Source: an uncultured Pirellulales bacterium (lineage in GTDB: Bacteria > Planctomycetota > Planctomycetia > Pirellulales > Thermoguttaceae). Taken from it: a stretch of 64,000 nt of DNA. The DNA is taken from contig CALLPE010000018.1 of assembly GCA_938015445.1 (NCBI GenBank), forward strand, positions 186,001 through 250,000, read 5' to 3'. Position numbers and translations under genes: made by a program. Below are positions 55,405-63,528 of this stretch, one piece after another. The notes beneath the pieces were generated by a model. The model was not told the DNA's origin and did not search any database. It saw only the letters and a program-made list of their open reading frames with translations. Every line of letters begins with the position of its first letter. The first letter of the stretch is position 1.

Positions 55405-55866
55405 ATGCCTAATCTTGCCGCAGTTATAAAAGAGGAAATCCGTCGTCTGGCAAGAAAGGAAGTCAAAGCGCTGACCACCAGCACCCGCCGGGCAGTGGCC
55501 AATTACCGGCGGGAGATCGCGCGTCTGAAACGTATGCTCAGCGATCAACAGCGGAAGCTGGAAGTGCTCGAACAGATGGAGAAGAGACGACTGGCCCAGG
55601 GCGAAGAAATCGTACCGCCCCAACAGCAAGAGAATATTCGTTTTTCGGCCCGTTCCGTCCGCGCCCAGCGCAAACGCTTGAAGCTCTCGACCGAGCAGTT
55701 CGCTCGGCTGTTAGGGGTTTCGCCCTTGACGATCTACAACTGGGAACATGGCAAGGCGCGTCCGCGCTCCGCGGGCCTCAAGGCGCTGGCGGAGGTGCGC
55801 TGTATTGGCAGGCGCGAGGCACTAAGGCGGCTGGAATTGCTCGACGCCGGCGAAAACAAACCGTAG
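55405..55866 (+). CDS. XRE-like helix-turn-helix protein
   Basis: A 153-aa protein. Residues 1-70 are a basic, helical region (MPNLAAVIKEEIRRLARKEVKALTTSTRRAVANYRREIARLKRMLS), probably coiled coil; residues ~80-150 form an HTH domain ('FSARSVRAQRKRLKLSTEQFARLLGVSPLTIYNWEHGKARPRSAGLKALAEVR') as in XRE and MqsA-type antitoxins. The ATG at 55405 is chosen because this MPNxxxVxKxEIxR opening recurs in similar planctomycete proteins; an in-frame GTG at 55255 would add 50 residues. No toxin gene lies beside it. It is likely a DNA-binding regulator; targets are unknown. Confidence 0.75.
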   Translation: MPNLAAVIKEEIRRLARKEVKALTTSTRRAVANYRREIARLKRMLSDQQRKLEVLEQMEKRRLAQGEEIVPPQQQENIRFSARSVRAQRKRLKLSTEQFARLLGVSPLTIYNWEHGKARPRSAGLKALAEVRCIGRREALRRLELLDAGENKP

Positions 55867-55920
55867 GTCGGCCGAAAGAGGCAATGGCTTCTGTTGTCGA
55901 TCAATAGCGAGGGGGTTGCG

Positions 55921-57369
55921 ATGCGGACGATCGGTGTGGCAAGCGTGCGCGGCTCGGTCGCGCTGGTGATGGTGTTGTATCTCGGGCGATTGCTTTGCCC
56001 GCTGCTGCCTTTGGCGGCCGTGTGCCTCGGCGCAGAATTGCCAGTGCTGCCTGAGCCGCTGCCCACGGCCGATGGCTACCGAGGAATCTGGTATTGCAAC
56101 CAGCCGCAGAAGGACGAATACGTGTACAAGTACAGCGGCGGGCTGGGGCTGTACTGCGTGAAGCATCGTCCGTTTGCCGTGTATGCGCCGCAGGCCAACA
56201 AAACGTTCTTCTGCTACGGAGGAACCGACGAGCAAGGCAAGACATTGCTGCACATGGTTTCGTATTACGACCATGCCACAGGGACCTTTCCCCGGCCCAG
56301 AATACTGCTGGACAAGAAGACCGACGACGCCCACGATAATCCCGTGCTGCAAATCGACCCGCAAGGGCACATTTGGATATTCTCTGCCGCCCACGGCACC
56401 GCCCGGCCCGCTTACATCTCGGTAAGCAAGAAGCCGTACTCGATCGACGCCTTCGAGTGTCTGTCGGCGACCAACTTCTCATATCCGCAGCCGCACTGGG
56501 TGGCGGGCAGCGGATTTTTGTTTTTGCACACGCGATATGCCGGTGGGCATCGGCGATTGTTTCAGTCGGTAAGCAGCGACGGCCGGCAGTGGAGCGAACC
56601 GCAAATGCTCGCCTACATCGAGATGGGGCATTACCAGATCAGCGAGCAATGCGGCAACCGGGTGGGCACGGCTTTCAACTTCCATCCCAAGCCGGTGGGA
56701 CTCAACGCCCGGACTAACCTGTACTACATGGAGACCGACGATTTCGGCAAAACCTGGCGCAACGCGGCCGGCAAGCAGTTGAAGCTGCCGCTGGACAACC
56801 CTCAGAACGACGCTTTGGTCCACGACTATCGTGCCGAAGGGCTGCTGGTGTACTTGAAAGACCTGGTTTTCGACGCCCAGGGGCGGCCGATCATTTTGTA
56901 CATGACCAGCAAAGGATACGAGTCCGGCCCGAAAAACGATCCGCGCACATGGTGTACCGCCCGGTGGACGGGCAAAGATTGGGAAATCCGCGGCTCGATC
57001 CGTTCGGACAACAACTACGACGCCGGCTCGCTGTACATCGAGGAGGACCAAACGTGGAAGCTGATTGCGCCAACCCAGCCCGGACCGCAAGTTTACAACA
57101 CCGGAGGTGAAATCGCCGTATGGGTCAGCGCCGATCAAGGGGCCACCTGGCGGCAGGTGAAGCAACTGACTAGCAACAGCTCGTACAATCACACCTACGT
57201 CCGCAGGCCGCTCCGCGCGCATCCGGATTTCTATGCCCTTTGGGCCGACGGCCACGGCCGCAGGCGCTCCGAAAGCCGCTTGTACTTTACCAATCGCCAA
57301 TGCGAGCATGTATGGCGATTGCCGACGAAGATGACCGGCCAAACAGCGCCTCCAGAACTGGTGCAGTAG
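55921..57369 (+). CDS. BNR-4 repeat-containing exported protein
   Basis: A 482-aa protein with a signal peptide (residues ~10-40, 'VALVMVLYLGRLLCPLLPLAAVCLGAELP'), then a beta-propeller of the BNR-4 type: 'GYRGIWYCNQPQKDEYVYKYSGGLGLYCVKHRPFAVYAPQANKTFFCYGG', 'HDNPVLQIDPQGHIWIFSAAHG' and Asp-box-like 'METDDFGKTWRN' and 'VSADQGATWRQ'. Such propellers are found in sialidase-like and polysaccharide-acting secreted proteins, but no catalytic residues can be assigned. The ATG at 55921 has GAGGGGG upstream; the TTG at 55894 is rejected. It may be part of polysaccharide or sugar-acid handling. Confidence 0.85.
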   Translation: MRTIGVASVRGSVALVMVLYLGRLLCPLLPLAAVCLGAELPVLPEPLPTADGYRGIWYCNQPQKDEYVYKYSGGLGLYCVKHRPFAVYAPQANKTFFCYGGTDEQGKTLLHMVSYYDHATGTFPRPRILLDKKTDDAHDNPVLQIDPQGHIWIFSAAHGTARPAYISVSKKPYSIDAFECLSATNFSYPQPHWVAGSGFLFLHTRYAGGHRRLFQSVSSDGRQWSEPQMLAYIEMGHYQISEQCGNRVGTAFNFHPKPVGLNARTNLYYMETDDFGKTWRNAAGKQLKLPLDNPQNDALVHDYRAEGLLVYLKDLVFDAQGRPIILYMTSKGYESGPKNDPRTWCTARWTGKDWEIRGSIRSDNNYDAGSLYIEEDQTWKLIAPTQPGPQVYNTGGEIAVWVSADQGATWRQVKQLTSNSSYNHTYVRRPLRAHPDFYALWADGHGRRRSESRLYFTNRQCEHVWRLPTKMTGQTAPPELVQ

Positions 57370-57505
57370 GCGCGACGCCCGCTGTCTGGGATTATGTCGG
57401 GTAGAGAGCTTCTTAGCCGGGGCTGTGGCCTTGTGCCTGGCTGAAGTGACACCTGCCTGCTGGCGTTACGCCGTGGAGTGAGAAGGATATGGCATCCGGG
57501 CGGCT

Positions 57506-60241
57506 TCACTGGTTTACGACGAAGCGGTAATTGAGGATGCGCGAGCCGCCGACTTCTTCGGCCCGAAGCCACAGGGTTTTGCCTAGCAATTGGTGTCCGT
57601 CGGGCAGGATGTACAGGTTGGTCTCGGAGCTTTGGGGCCCCAGGGCGACCAGTATTTTCTGCCGGCGCCGATCGGGGGCAAAAAGCTCGCAGCGGAATTG
57701 GGCGGCAGTAGGGCTATCGTTGACAAACTTTTGCACCACCTGCAACTCGCCCCGGCTATTGAATACCGTGGCAATCTCTAGATATACGTCGCCCAGCCCG
57801 ACGTCGATATGCCGGTACACGCTGAAGCGCCACCGTTGCTGGCCTTCGATGTCGAAGTCGATGCGCAGTTTGTGGCGTCCGTTGGCGGCGTCGTAGGGCA
57901 TGGTGATGGTAAACGGCAAACGGGCTTGTTCGCCGGCTGCCAGGTTGAAGGCCGTCTGTTTGGGCTGCACCCGCCATCCAGGCGGAGCCACGATGGTAGC
58001 TTTTCCGCTCACGCCTTCCGGAAAGGTGTTGCTGAAGCACAGTGCGTTTTGATGGGCGCGGTCGAAGATGCTCGGCACCCGGTCGGTTTCCAACTTCAAC
58101 TGGATGGCCCAACTGGCCGTGGCCGCGGAAACGCCCGATATGAACGTCGGCCACGTGTCCAGCATCATCACCGGGATGCCGTCTTTGGGTGGCAGCGTGA
58201 CGTTCCTTCCCCATACATCGTGCTGCACTATTTCGGTTCCCAACGGCAGCGGTTCTTCGATCGGGTGTTGGCTGCGGGCCACGATAACCGCCTTCCCGTC
58301 GCGGGCGAAGACGTGATTGGGGGTTCCGCCGGGCAATTCCAGTACGCCCAAGTACCGACTGCCGCCTATGGCCAGCGCCGTTGTGCGCCAGGGAAGCAGC
58401 AAGTCCGCTGGAGTTCCGTCGGGGTTCAGCAAGCCGCAGTGGAGGTCTAGCGGGTCGGCACAGAAAACTGCCGCCGCGCCGTGAATCTTAGCGGCCAACA
58501 TTCGCTCCACAAGGTCTACTACCCGCTCGGCCAACTCGTATCGCCCGGCCGGCAGCGCTCGGAGCACAACCCAGCGTTCCACCCCAGGTGGCGCAGGTGC
58601 TTGCAAGTAGCTGGCCAGCTCAAGCCAATTCAAGGGAGGTTCGACCGAGAGGCTCAAAAATCGCCACGGTGCTGGCCCAGCGGATTGCGGCAGGCCGTCT
58701 ATCCAGTTCCAAGGCAACCCCAGCGCCGCCTGCCAGTGGACACGCTGTATGTGGGTCTGGACGGCGGCCATCTTTTGCGGCAGTTCAGGATATCCGCGAA
58801 AGCTGAAATCGTCTTCGCCCCCTAGTTGCCACCGATGTACCAGCGCTGCCAGTCGCAGGAGCACCGGCTCCAGCGACGGGTACCAAAGTTTTTCCGACGC
58901 GCTGAAGATCTCTGCTGCCGCCAGCCGTTGGGTAGGCGCATATTGGCTGCGCAGCTTCGGCGGCGGATTACATAGCATCCCTACCACTTCTACGCCTTGC
59001 TGGCTGAGTCGCTCCACCAACTGCGCGGCCCGCTGATACTGCTGTTGGTCTTCGGCGTCGAGCCACAGCGGCAGCTTCACTTTGCCCAGCGCTGCATAGG
59101 ACGCCAAGCGCTCCAAATGTGCCAGGGCCGTCCAGTCGTGGGCTGTAGGCACTGTCCAGCCGAACTCGTTGCCGGGCGCTGGCCGGCGCGGCTCCACTAC
59201 AGCCAGCGTCAGGCGGCGTCGCCAAACAACCGCTGCGGCGTCGTGCAACTCGGCTTGCATACGATAGTAGCCCGGCTCTGCCAGCGGCAGTTTCCAGCTA
59301 AATCGACTTTCCAACAGCTTGCTGGGTTGCCCTGGCGGGGCGGTCTCGCCGTGCTGCGGCGTCAGTTCGCGGCACTCGGGCTGAGCCTTGTGCTCGCAAA
59401 TCGCACGCCCCACAGGATCCATCACTCGGAAGACCAATTTGGGCTGCTCGACGAACCAACCAGAGACCGTGCACGTCGCTTCGATGTTCTGCGAGGTTGT
59501 AAACAGGTTTTGCGGGTCGTTGGTGGTCAGTTCCATCCGCGGCAGGCTGCCCAGCCACACGTCGCGGAACATGGCCGTGCCGCGCAGATCGCCCTGTCCT
59601 TCCGGTTCCAAGTGCAGCCCGATCACTGCCAGTCGGACTTGCTTGTTTGCCGCCGCAATGGGTGGCACGGTGATGCGCCTCCAACCGGTTGTGCCGCCTA
59701 ACTTCTCGGAATAAACCGTCTCTAAACGCCGCTGTTTTTCGTCCAAGAAGCTCAAAGACAGGAACGCACGGTGATTCTTCAGTCCTGCGGTGCGGATGTC
59801 GGCTTCTAACACATAACTAAGCAGCGGAGAAACTTTGATTGGCGGGCTGTAGGCCGCTGCCGCTCCGCCGTCTAGTTCAATAGCCAAACATCGCGACTGA
59901 GTCAGTTCGGGCGAGGATTGCCACGCCGATTCCGCTGGCCAACGCGGCGGCGATTGCGACAAGGTTTGCGGCGGTTGCGGCGACGCTGTCGACGGCGGCT
60001 GCGGATCGACGACGATCTTGATGGTCACATAGGCGGGAAAGCCCGGCCCGCGGCGGCGCGTCCAACCGTCGGGCCACTCATCATAATCGGCGTCGGCCGA
60101 ATCGTCGAATCGGCAGGAAAAGACCTCAACTGCGCCAGGATAGTGATCCGCTTCGTCCGCCGCTTGGCAGACCGAGGCCGGCACACAGAACCACAACAGT
60201 CCGCAAACCGACACCAAACGACGGTACATCTTTTTCCACAC
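57506..60241 (-). CDS. Large exported protein, planctomycete-type, unknown function
   Basis: A 911-aa protein with a signal peptide (MYRRLVSVCGLLWFCVPASVCQAAD). The N-terminal ~250 residues look like a carbohydrate-binding beta-sandwich ('FSCRFDDSADADYDEWPDGWTRR', 'SYVLEADIRTAGLKNHRAFLSLSFLD'). The middle (~370-640) has the feel of a glycoside-hydrolase TIM barrel ('LASYAALGKVKLPLWLD', 'QQGVEVVGMLCNPPPKL', 'LAALVHRWQLGGEDD'), but I cannot place the catalytic Glu pair. The C-terminal third contains Ig-like domains ('RLPFTITMPYDAANGRHKLRIDF'). The start is either the GTG at 60241 or the ATG at 60229; neither has a strong ribosome site. It converges on the BNR protein gene. Confidence 0.75.
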   Translation of the reverse strand: MWKKMYRRLVSVCGLLWFCVPASVCQAADEADHYPGAVEVFSCRFDDSADADYDEWPDGWTRRRGPGFPAYVTIKIVVDPQPPSTASPQPPQTLSQSPPRWPAESAWQSSPELTQSRCLAIELDGGAAAAYSPPIKVSPLLSYVLEADIRTAGLKNHRAFLSLSFLDEKQRRLETVYSEKLGGTTGWRRITVPPIAAANKQVRLAVIGLHLEPEGQGDLRGTAMFRDVWLGSLPRMELTTNDPQNLFTTSQNIEATCTVSGWFVEQPKLVFRVMDPVGRAICEHKAQPECRELTPQHGETAPPGQPSKLLESRFSWKLPLAEPGYYRMQAELHDAAAVVWRRRLTLAVVEPRRPAPGNEFGWTVPTAHDWTALAHLERLASYAALGKVKLPLWLDAEDQQQYQRAAQLVERLSQQGVEVVGMLCNPPPKLRSQYAPTQRLAAAEIFSASEKLWYPSLEPVLLRLAALVHRWQLGGEDDFSFRGYPELPQKMAAVQTHIQRVHWQAALGLPWNWIDGLPQSAGPAPWRFLSLSVEPPLNWLELASYLQAPAPPGVERWVVLRALPAGRYELAERVVDLVERMLAAKIHGAAAVFCADPLDLHCGLLNPDGTPADLLLPWRTTALAIGGSRYLGVLELPGGTPNHVFARDGKAVIVARSQHPIEEPLPLGTEIVQHDVWGRNVTLPPKDGIPVMMLDTWPTFISGVSAATASWAIQLKLETDRVPSIFDRAHQNALCFSNTFPEGVSGKATIVAPPGWRVQPKQTAFNLAAGEQARLPFTITMPYDAANGRHKLRIDFDIEGQQRWRFSVYRHIDVGLGDVYLEIATVFNSRGELQVVQKFVNDSPTAAQFRCELFAPDRRRQKILVALGPQSSETNLYILPDGHQLLGKTLWLRAEEVGGSRILNYRFVVNQ

Positions 60242-60361
60242 TCACCATGCCAATTGCCGCAAATTCGTCGCAATGCCCGCTTGTCAACGATACCTTGCCA
60301 CTTTGGCCGTCAACTGCCTGGCAGTTTTACAGCAGTTCGTCGCGGCAGCGTCGGCCGACGG

Positions 60362-61501
60362 CTAAGGCTGCTTGTCGGATTGTGTCGCTTTTGCCGCTGT
60401 TGCCAATTGTTTCCATTGCGCCATTTGCTCGGGAGTGAGCAGTTGCAGGGCTTCGGCGCGGGCTTTGTCGAGAATGGCTTGGCGGTAACGCGCAATGTGC
60501 TGACGGCTTGCGCCGGCCGCCTGCTGCTCTAAAGCCTCGATTGTCCGCGCACAGTCGTTTACGATTCGCCTGATTTGCGACCGTTGCTCCGCCGTCAAGC
60601 CTAATTTGTCGGCCACCTGGGGTAGCTCGAAAGGGGTTGCGCCGGGCAAGCGGGCCAGCAGCCTGCCGATATGTGCCGGGTCGTCACCGCGCGTCGCCCC
60701 AACGTCAGGCAGTAGTGTTTCTTGGGCCCGGTCGCCAGTGGCACGACCTAACTGGGCAGCCAGTTCGGCAATGGGCAAACGCGGGTCAGGCGTGGCGTAA
60801 TTCGGCGACGGCGGCTGCTTGCCGTCCGTGTGGGTCGGAGAAAACGACGACGGGCCGCCGCTGGGTTTATAGCCCGAATCCACGCTGCTGGCCCTGCTGG
60901 TCCACCGCAGTTGTTTCGGCCAATGAAGCACCAGAAACAGCGGACCGGCGATTACGGCCACAGCGAGCGTAATTCCGCCAATAAACAAGGGAATGTTACG
61001 GACCATCAGCCGCGGCAGCGGTATCAGCGACGCTATTACACGCCAGTTAATAGGGCTTGGCGCAGGGGGGAGCACCTCGCCCAGCCTTTCCAGCCCCAAC
61101 CGCCAAACTGCCATTGGCTCTTCCGGCTGCGCGGCTGATGCCTCGGCGACGGCCGAGTGCGTTGTTTTGGTGCTTTGCGTGGCCGACAGCAAGGCTGTGG
61201 TACCCCCTGTGGTCCACGGCAAGCGGTTGACGTCCTGCGTGGCCGACAGGTGCTCGGCGGGCCTCTGTGGGGCTGGGTTGAGCCGGGTAGCGTGGACGAC
61301 TTTTACCTCGTAACAACCTCCACAGTGACTTAGCCGCCCTACAGTGCCGACTGTCAATTCATGCGCACAGCAGACCAGCGCGGCAAAACCCCCAGCCGAC
61401 TCGTCTAGCAACCGGCAGGCCAGCTTCAGCTTGCCAAGTTGCAGTTCGGCCTGTGCCGCCGGGCCGAAAACCTTGCAGCGAAACGACTTACGTTGGTTCA
61501 T
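60362..61501 (-). CDS. PilZ-like / single-TM / Spy-like helical protein
   Basis: A 379-aa protein beginning MNQRKSFRCKVFGPAAQAELQLGKLKLACRLLDESAGGFAALV, a short PilZ-like beta-barrel domain common in planctomycetes (residues ~1-75, with 'GTVGRLSHCGGCYEVKVVHATRL'). A low-complexity linker and one membrane helix (~167-187, 'NIPLFIGGITLAVAVIAGPLFLVLHW') follow. The C-terminus is a helical region ('LPQVADKLGLTAEQRSQIRRIVNDCARTIEALEQQA...LLTPEQMAQWKQL') like Spy/CpxP-type helices. Orientation suggests a cytoplasmic PilZ-like domain and a periplasmic helical part. The ATG at 61501 is used; an upstream ATG/GTG at 61657 gives a less conserved extension. It is divergent from the signal peptidase gene. 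Confidence 0.75.
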   Translation of the reverse strand: MNQRKSFRCKVFGPAAQAELQLGKLKLACRLLDESAGGFAALVCCAHELTVGTVGRLSHCGGCYEVKVVHATRLNPAPQRPAEHLSATQDVNRLPWTTGGTTALLSATQSTKTTHSAVAEASAAQPEEPMAVWRLGLERLGEVLPPAPSPINWRVIASLIPLPRLMVRNIPLFIGGITLAVAVIAGPLFLVLHWPKQLRWTSRASSVDSGYKPSGGPSSFSPTHTDGKQPPSPNYATPDPRLPIAELAAQLGRATGDRAQETLLPDVGATRGDDPAHIGRLLARLPGATPFELPQVADKLGLTAEQRSQIRRIVNDCARTIEALEQQAAGASRQHIARYRQAILDKARAEALQLLTPEQMAQWKQLATAAKATQSDKQP

Positions 61502-61972
61502 AAGCTGGCTTAGGAAAACAATGGCATATCGGGCGATGCTGCTGGTGAAGTCTAGCATTTTGCCAGCGGCGACGACCGCATCGGCTGCGACCGGCGCCCA
61601 AGTGGAGCTTACAACATTGTCCGACACGGCGCAGGCCCGGTTTCGACCGTCACCCACCTCAAGGCGGGTAGATCATAGGTCGTTGTGGGCGGTGCGGGTG
61701 CTTGATGACACTTTGTTGGACACATCGTTGGGTACCTCGTTGGATACATCCAATGGTGGTTGTGTGGGGGGGCTGCCAGGGCCAAGCAATCGCAAACACG
61801 CTGTCCAATACATCCCAGCGCATAGCTCACCCTGCCCAGTTCCGGCTTTTGCTTGTTTCGGCGACGATGCTGGCGGTCGGTAATATCCATGACGATTGGG
61901 CATGGCCAGCCTTACGGCACGGTTGAAAAACTCCACCGCTTGGCGCAGCATGGAAAAGGAAGGAGGCGGACA
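61502..61972. other. Divergent promoter region between PilZ-like and signal peptidase genes
   Basis: A 471-bp gap without a gene. It contains a 3 x 12-bp tandem repeat (61716-61751). Confidence 0.6.
61716..61751 (+). repeat. Three tandem 12-bp repeats
   Basis: TTGGACACATCG, TTGGGTACCTCG and TTGGATACATCC are contiguous at 61716, 61728 and 61740. Twelve bases is a multiple of three, so frames through it show short peptide repeats, but no gene is evident. Confidence 0.85.
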
Positions 61973-63367
61973 ATGTATCGGGTATCAGCGTCAAGACCGT
62001 CGCCGTTACGCCGAGCGGTACATGCGGCGGTATCGCTGCTGATAGCGATTCAATTGCTGGAACTGTGGCTAGTAGCCTTTCCCTGGCGCATCTATGGATG
62101 CTCGATGGCCCCTGCGCTTTGGGGGGAACATTCCCATATACGCTGCCCCGATTGCAGCATGGTCTATTGCCGCTGCTCGGAGGGGGCTATCGCAGACGGT
62201 GCGGCTGTGTGCCCCAACTGCGGCTACGTCGATAGCGATGCTGAACAACGCGCAACTTTGCCCGGCGAACGGGTAATGGTCTTTCGCTCGCTTTACCAGT
62301 TCCGCTGCCCGCGCCGCTGGGAAGTGGTGGCGATGCGCAATCCGCAGGATGCCAGCCAAGTGGTGGTCAAGCGCGTTGTGGGAATGCCGGGCGAGCGGAT
62401 CCAGATTCGCCACGGCGATGTGTACGCTAACGGCCAAGTGCAGCGCAAGAGTTTGGCTCAGCAACGGGCGATGGCCGTATTGGTTCACGACGCCGATTAC
62501 TCGCCCTTACTCAGCAAACTGCCGCCGCGCTGGATGCCCGAAAGCCAGGAAACCCAATGGGGCTGGGCCGACGGACGTTATGTCCACGCTGCCGGCGACC
62601 CCCGCGAGCCGGTAGATTGGCTGGTGTACCGACATTGGCGCCGTGTGGGCAAAGCAGCGCAAGTGGAAGAGGCGCCGATTACCGACGACTCGCCCTACTG
62701 CCCAGCGCTGCGCCGAGAGGAAGATTACAGCTTCGTGCCCGACGTGATGCTTTCGTTCCGTGTGGCGACTACTTTCGGTCGGGGGCTGTTGCTGTTGCGT
62801 GCCACCGACGGCCGCGAGCAGTTTCAAGTCCACATCGACCCCAACGCCCAAAGATACTGGGTGTTGCACAACGGTCGGCAAGTGCTCCGTAGCGGGGGCA
62901 TGGGCAAGACTCCGGTACTGGAAGGCGGTCTGAAAATCGAACTGTCGCTGTTCGACCAGCAGTTCTTGCTGGCAATGGATGGCAAAACCCTATCGGTCGT
63001 GCCTTACGACGTCGGAACGACGCCACGCCAGCCCACCACGCGCCCACTGGCTATTGGCTCCCAAGGTCTAGGGCTGGAATTGCGCGAACTGCGGGTATAT
63101 CGGGACGTATATTATGGGCGTCCGGCGGCAGCGGCGGCCGCTTGGGCCACAGACAAGCCGGTAAGAGTATCTAATTGGGGTTACTTCGTGCTGGGCGACA
63201 ATAGCCCCGTTTCGGTCGACAGCCGATGTTGGCCCGAAGGCCCGACCGCTGATGCCCAGTTGCTGGTTGGAAAACCGTTGATAGTGGTGCTATCGCCTGG
63301 CGGCGTCCACTGGCTTGATCGCTGGTTCAAAGTTCCCGACCTGACTAGAATTCGCTATATTCGATAA
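61973..63367 (+). CDS. Signal peptidase I-family protein with zinc ribbon and LamG-like insert
   Basis: A 464-aa S26-family membrane peptidase. One N-terminal helix (residues ~15-36) precedes the catalytic box 'IYGCSMAPALW' (nucleophile Ser44). A zinc ribbon follows: CPDC (58-61) and CPNC (80-83), with extra Cys at 66 and 68. The Lys general base is Lys133 in 'QVVVKRVVGMPGERI'. Between box D (~150) and the GDNS motif (408-411, 'LGDNSPVSVDSRCWPEG') lies a ~250-residue insert with a beta-sandwich look ('VPDVMLSFRVATTFGRGLLLLRATDGREQFQVHIDP', 'GLKIELSLFDQQFLLAMDGKTLSVVPY'), similar to LamG/jelly-roll. The ATG at 61973 has GGAAGGAGGCGG upstream. The related gene at 63529 follows closely. The residues are intact, so activity is likely. 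Confidence 0.88.
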   Translation: MYRVSASRPSPLRRAVHAAVSLLIAIQLLELWLVAFPWRIYGCSMAPALWGEHSHIRCPDCSMVYCRCSEGAIADGAAVCPNCGYVDSDAEQRATLPGERVMVFRSLYQFRCPRRWEVVAMRNPQDASQVVVKRVVGMPGERIQIRHGDVYANGQVQRKSLAQQRAMAVLVHDADYSPLLSKLPPRWMPESQETQWGWADGRYVHAAGDPREPVDWLVYRHWRRVGKAAQVEEAPITDDSPYCPALRREEDYSFVPDVMLSFRVATTFGRGLLLLRATDGREQFQVHIDPNAQRYWVLHNGRQVLRSGGMGKTPVLEGGLKIELSLFDQQFLLAMDGKTLSVVPYDVGTTPRQPTTRPLAIGSQGLGLELRELRVYRDVYYGRPAAAAAAWATDKPVRVSNWGYFVLGDNSPVSVDSRCWPEGPTADAQLLVGKPLIVVLSPGGVHWLDRWFKVPDLTRIRYIR

Positions 63368-63392
63368 CTGAACTCGGTGTATTCGATAACTG
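63358..63392 (+). repeat. 22-bp-spaced duplication at the signal peptidase stop
   Basis: TATTCGATAACTG is found at 63358-63370 and again at 63380-63392; the first contains the TAA stop (63365-63367). A further CGATAACTG occurs at 63508, just before the next gene's ribosome site. Confidence 0.88.
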
Positions 63393-63528
63393 GGCAAGTA
63401 CATTGCAGCCGCTGTCGGCCAATTGCGCAGCCGCCGACACTGCCCCGATGTGATGGACTGCGCAGTTGTGCGGCAAGGCGTTTGAGTGGCTTTTGGGGGG
63501 CTGTGGGCGATAACTGAGGAAAGCAACG

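Noticed and set aside
55405..55866. Toxin-antitoxin module
   Set aside because: The HTH resembles antitoxins, but no plausible toxin gene lies directly beside it.
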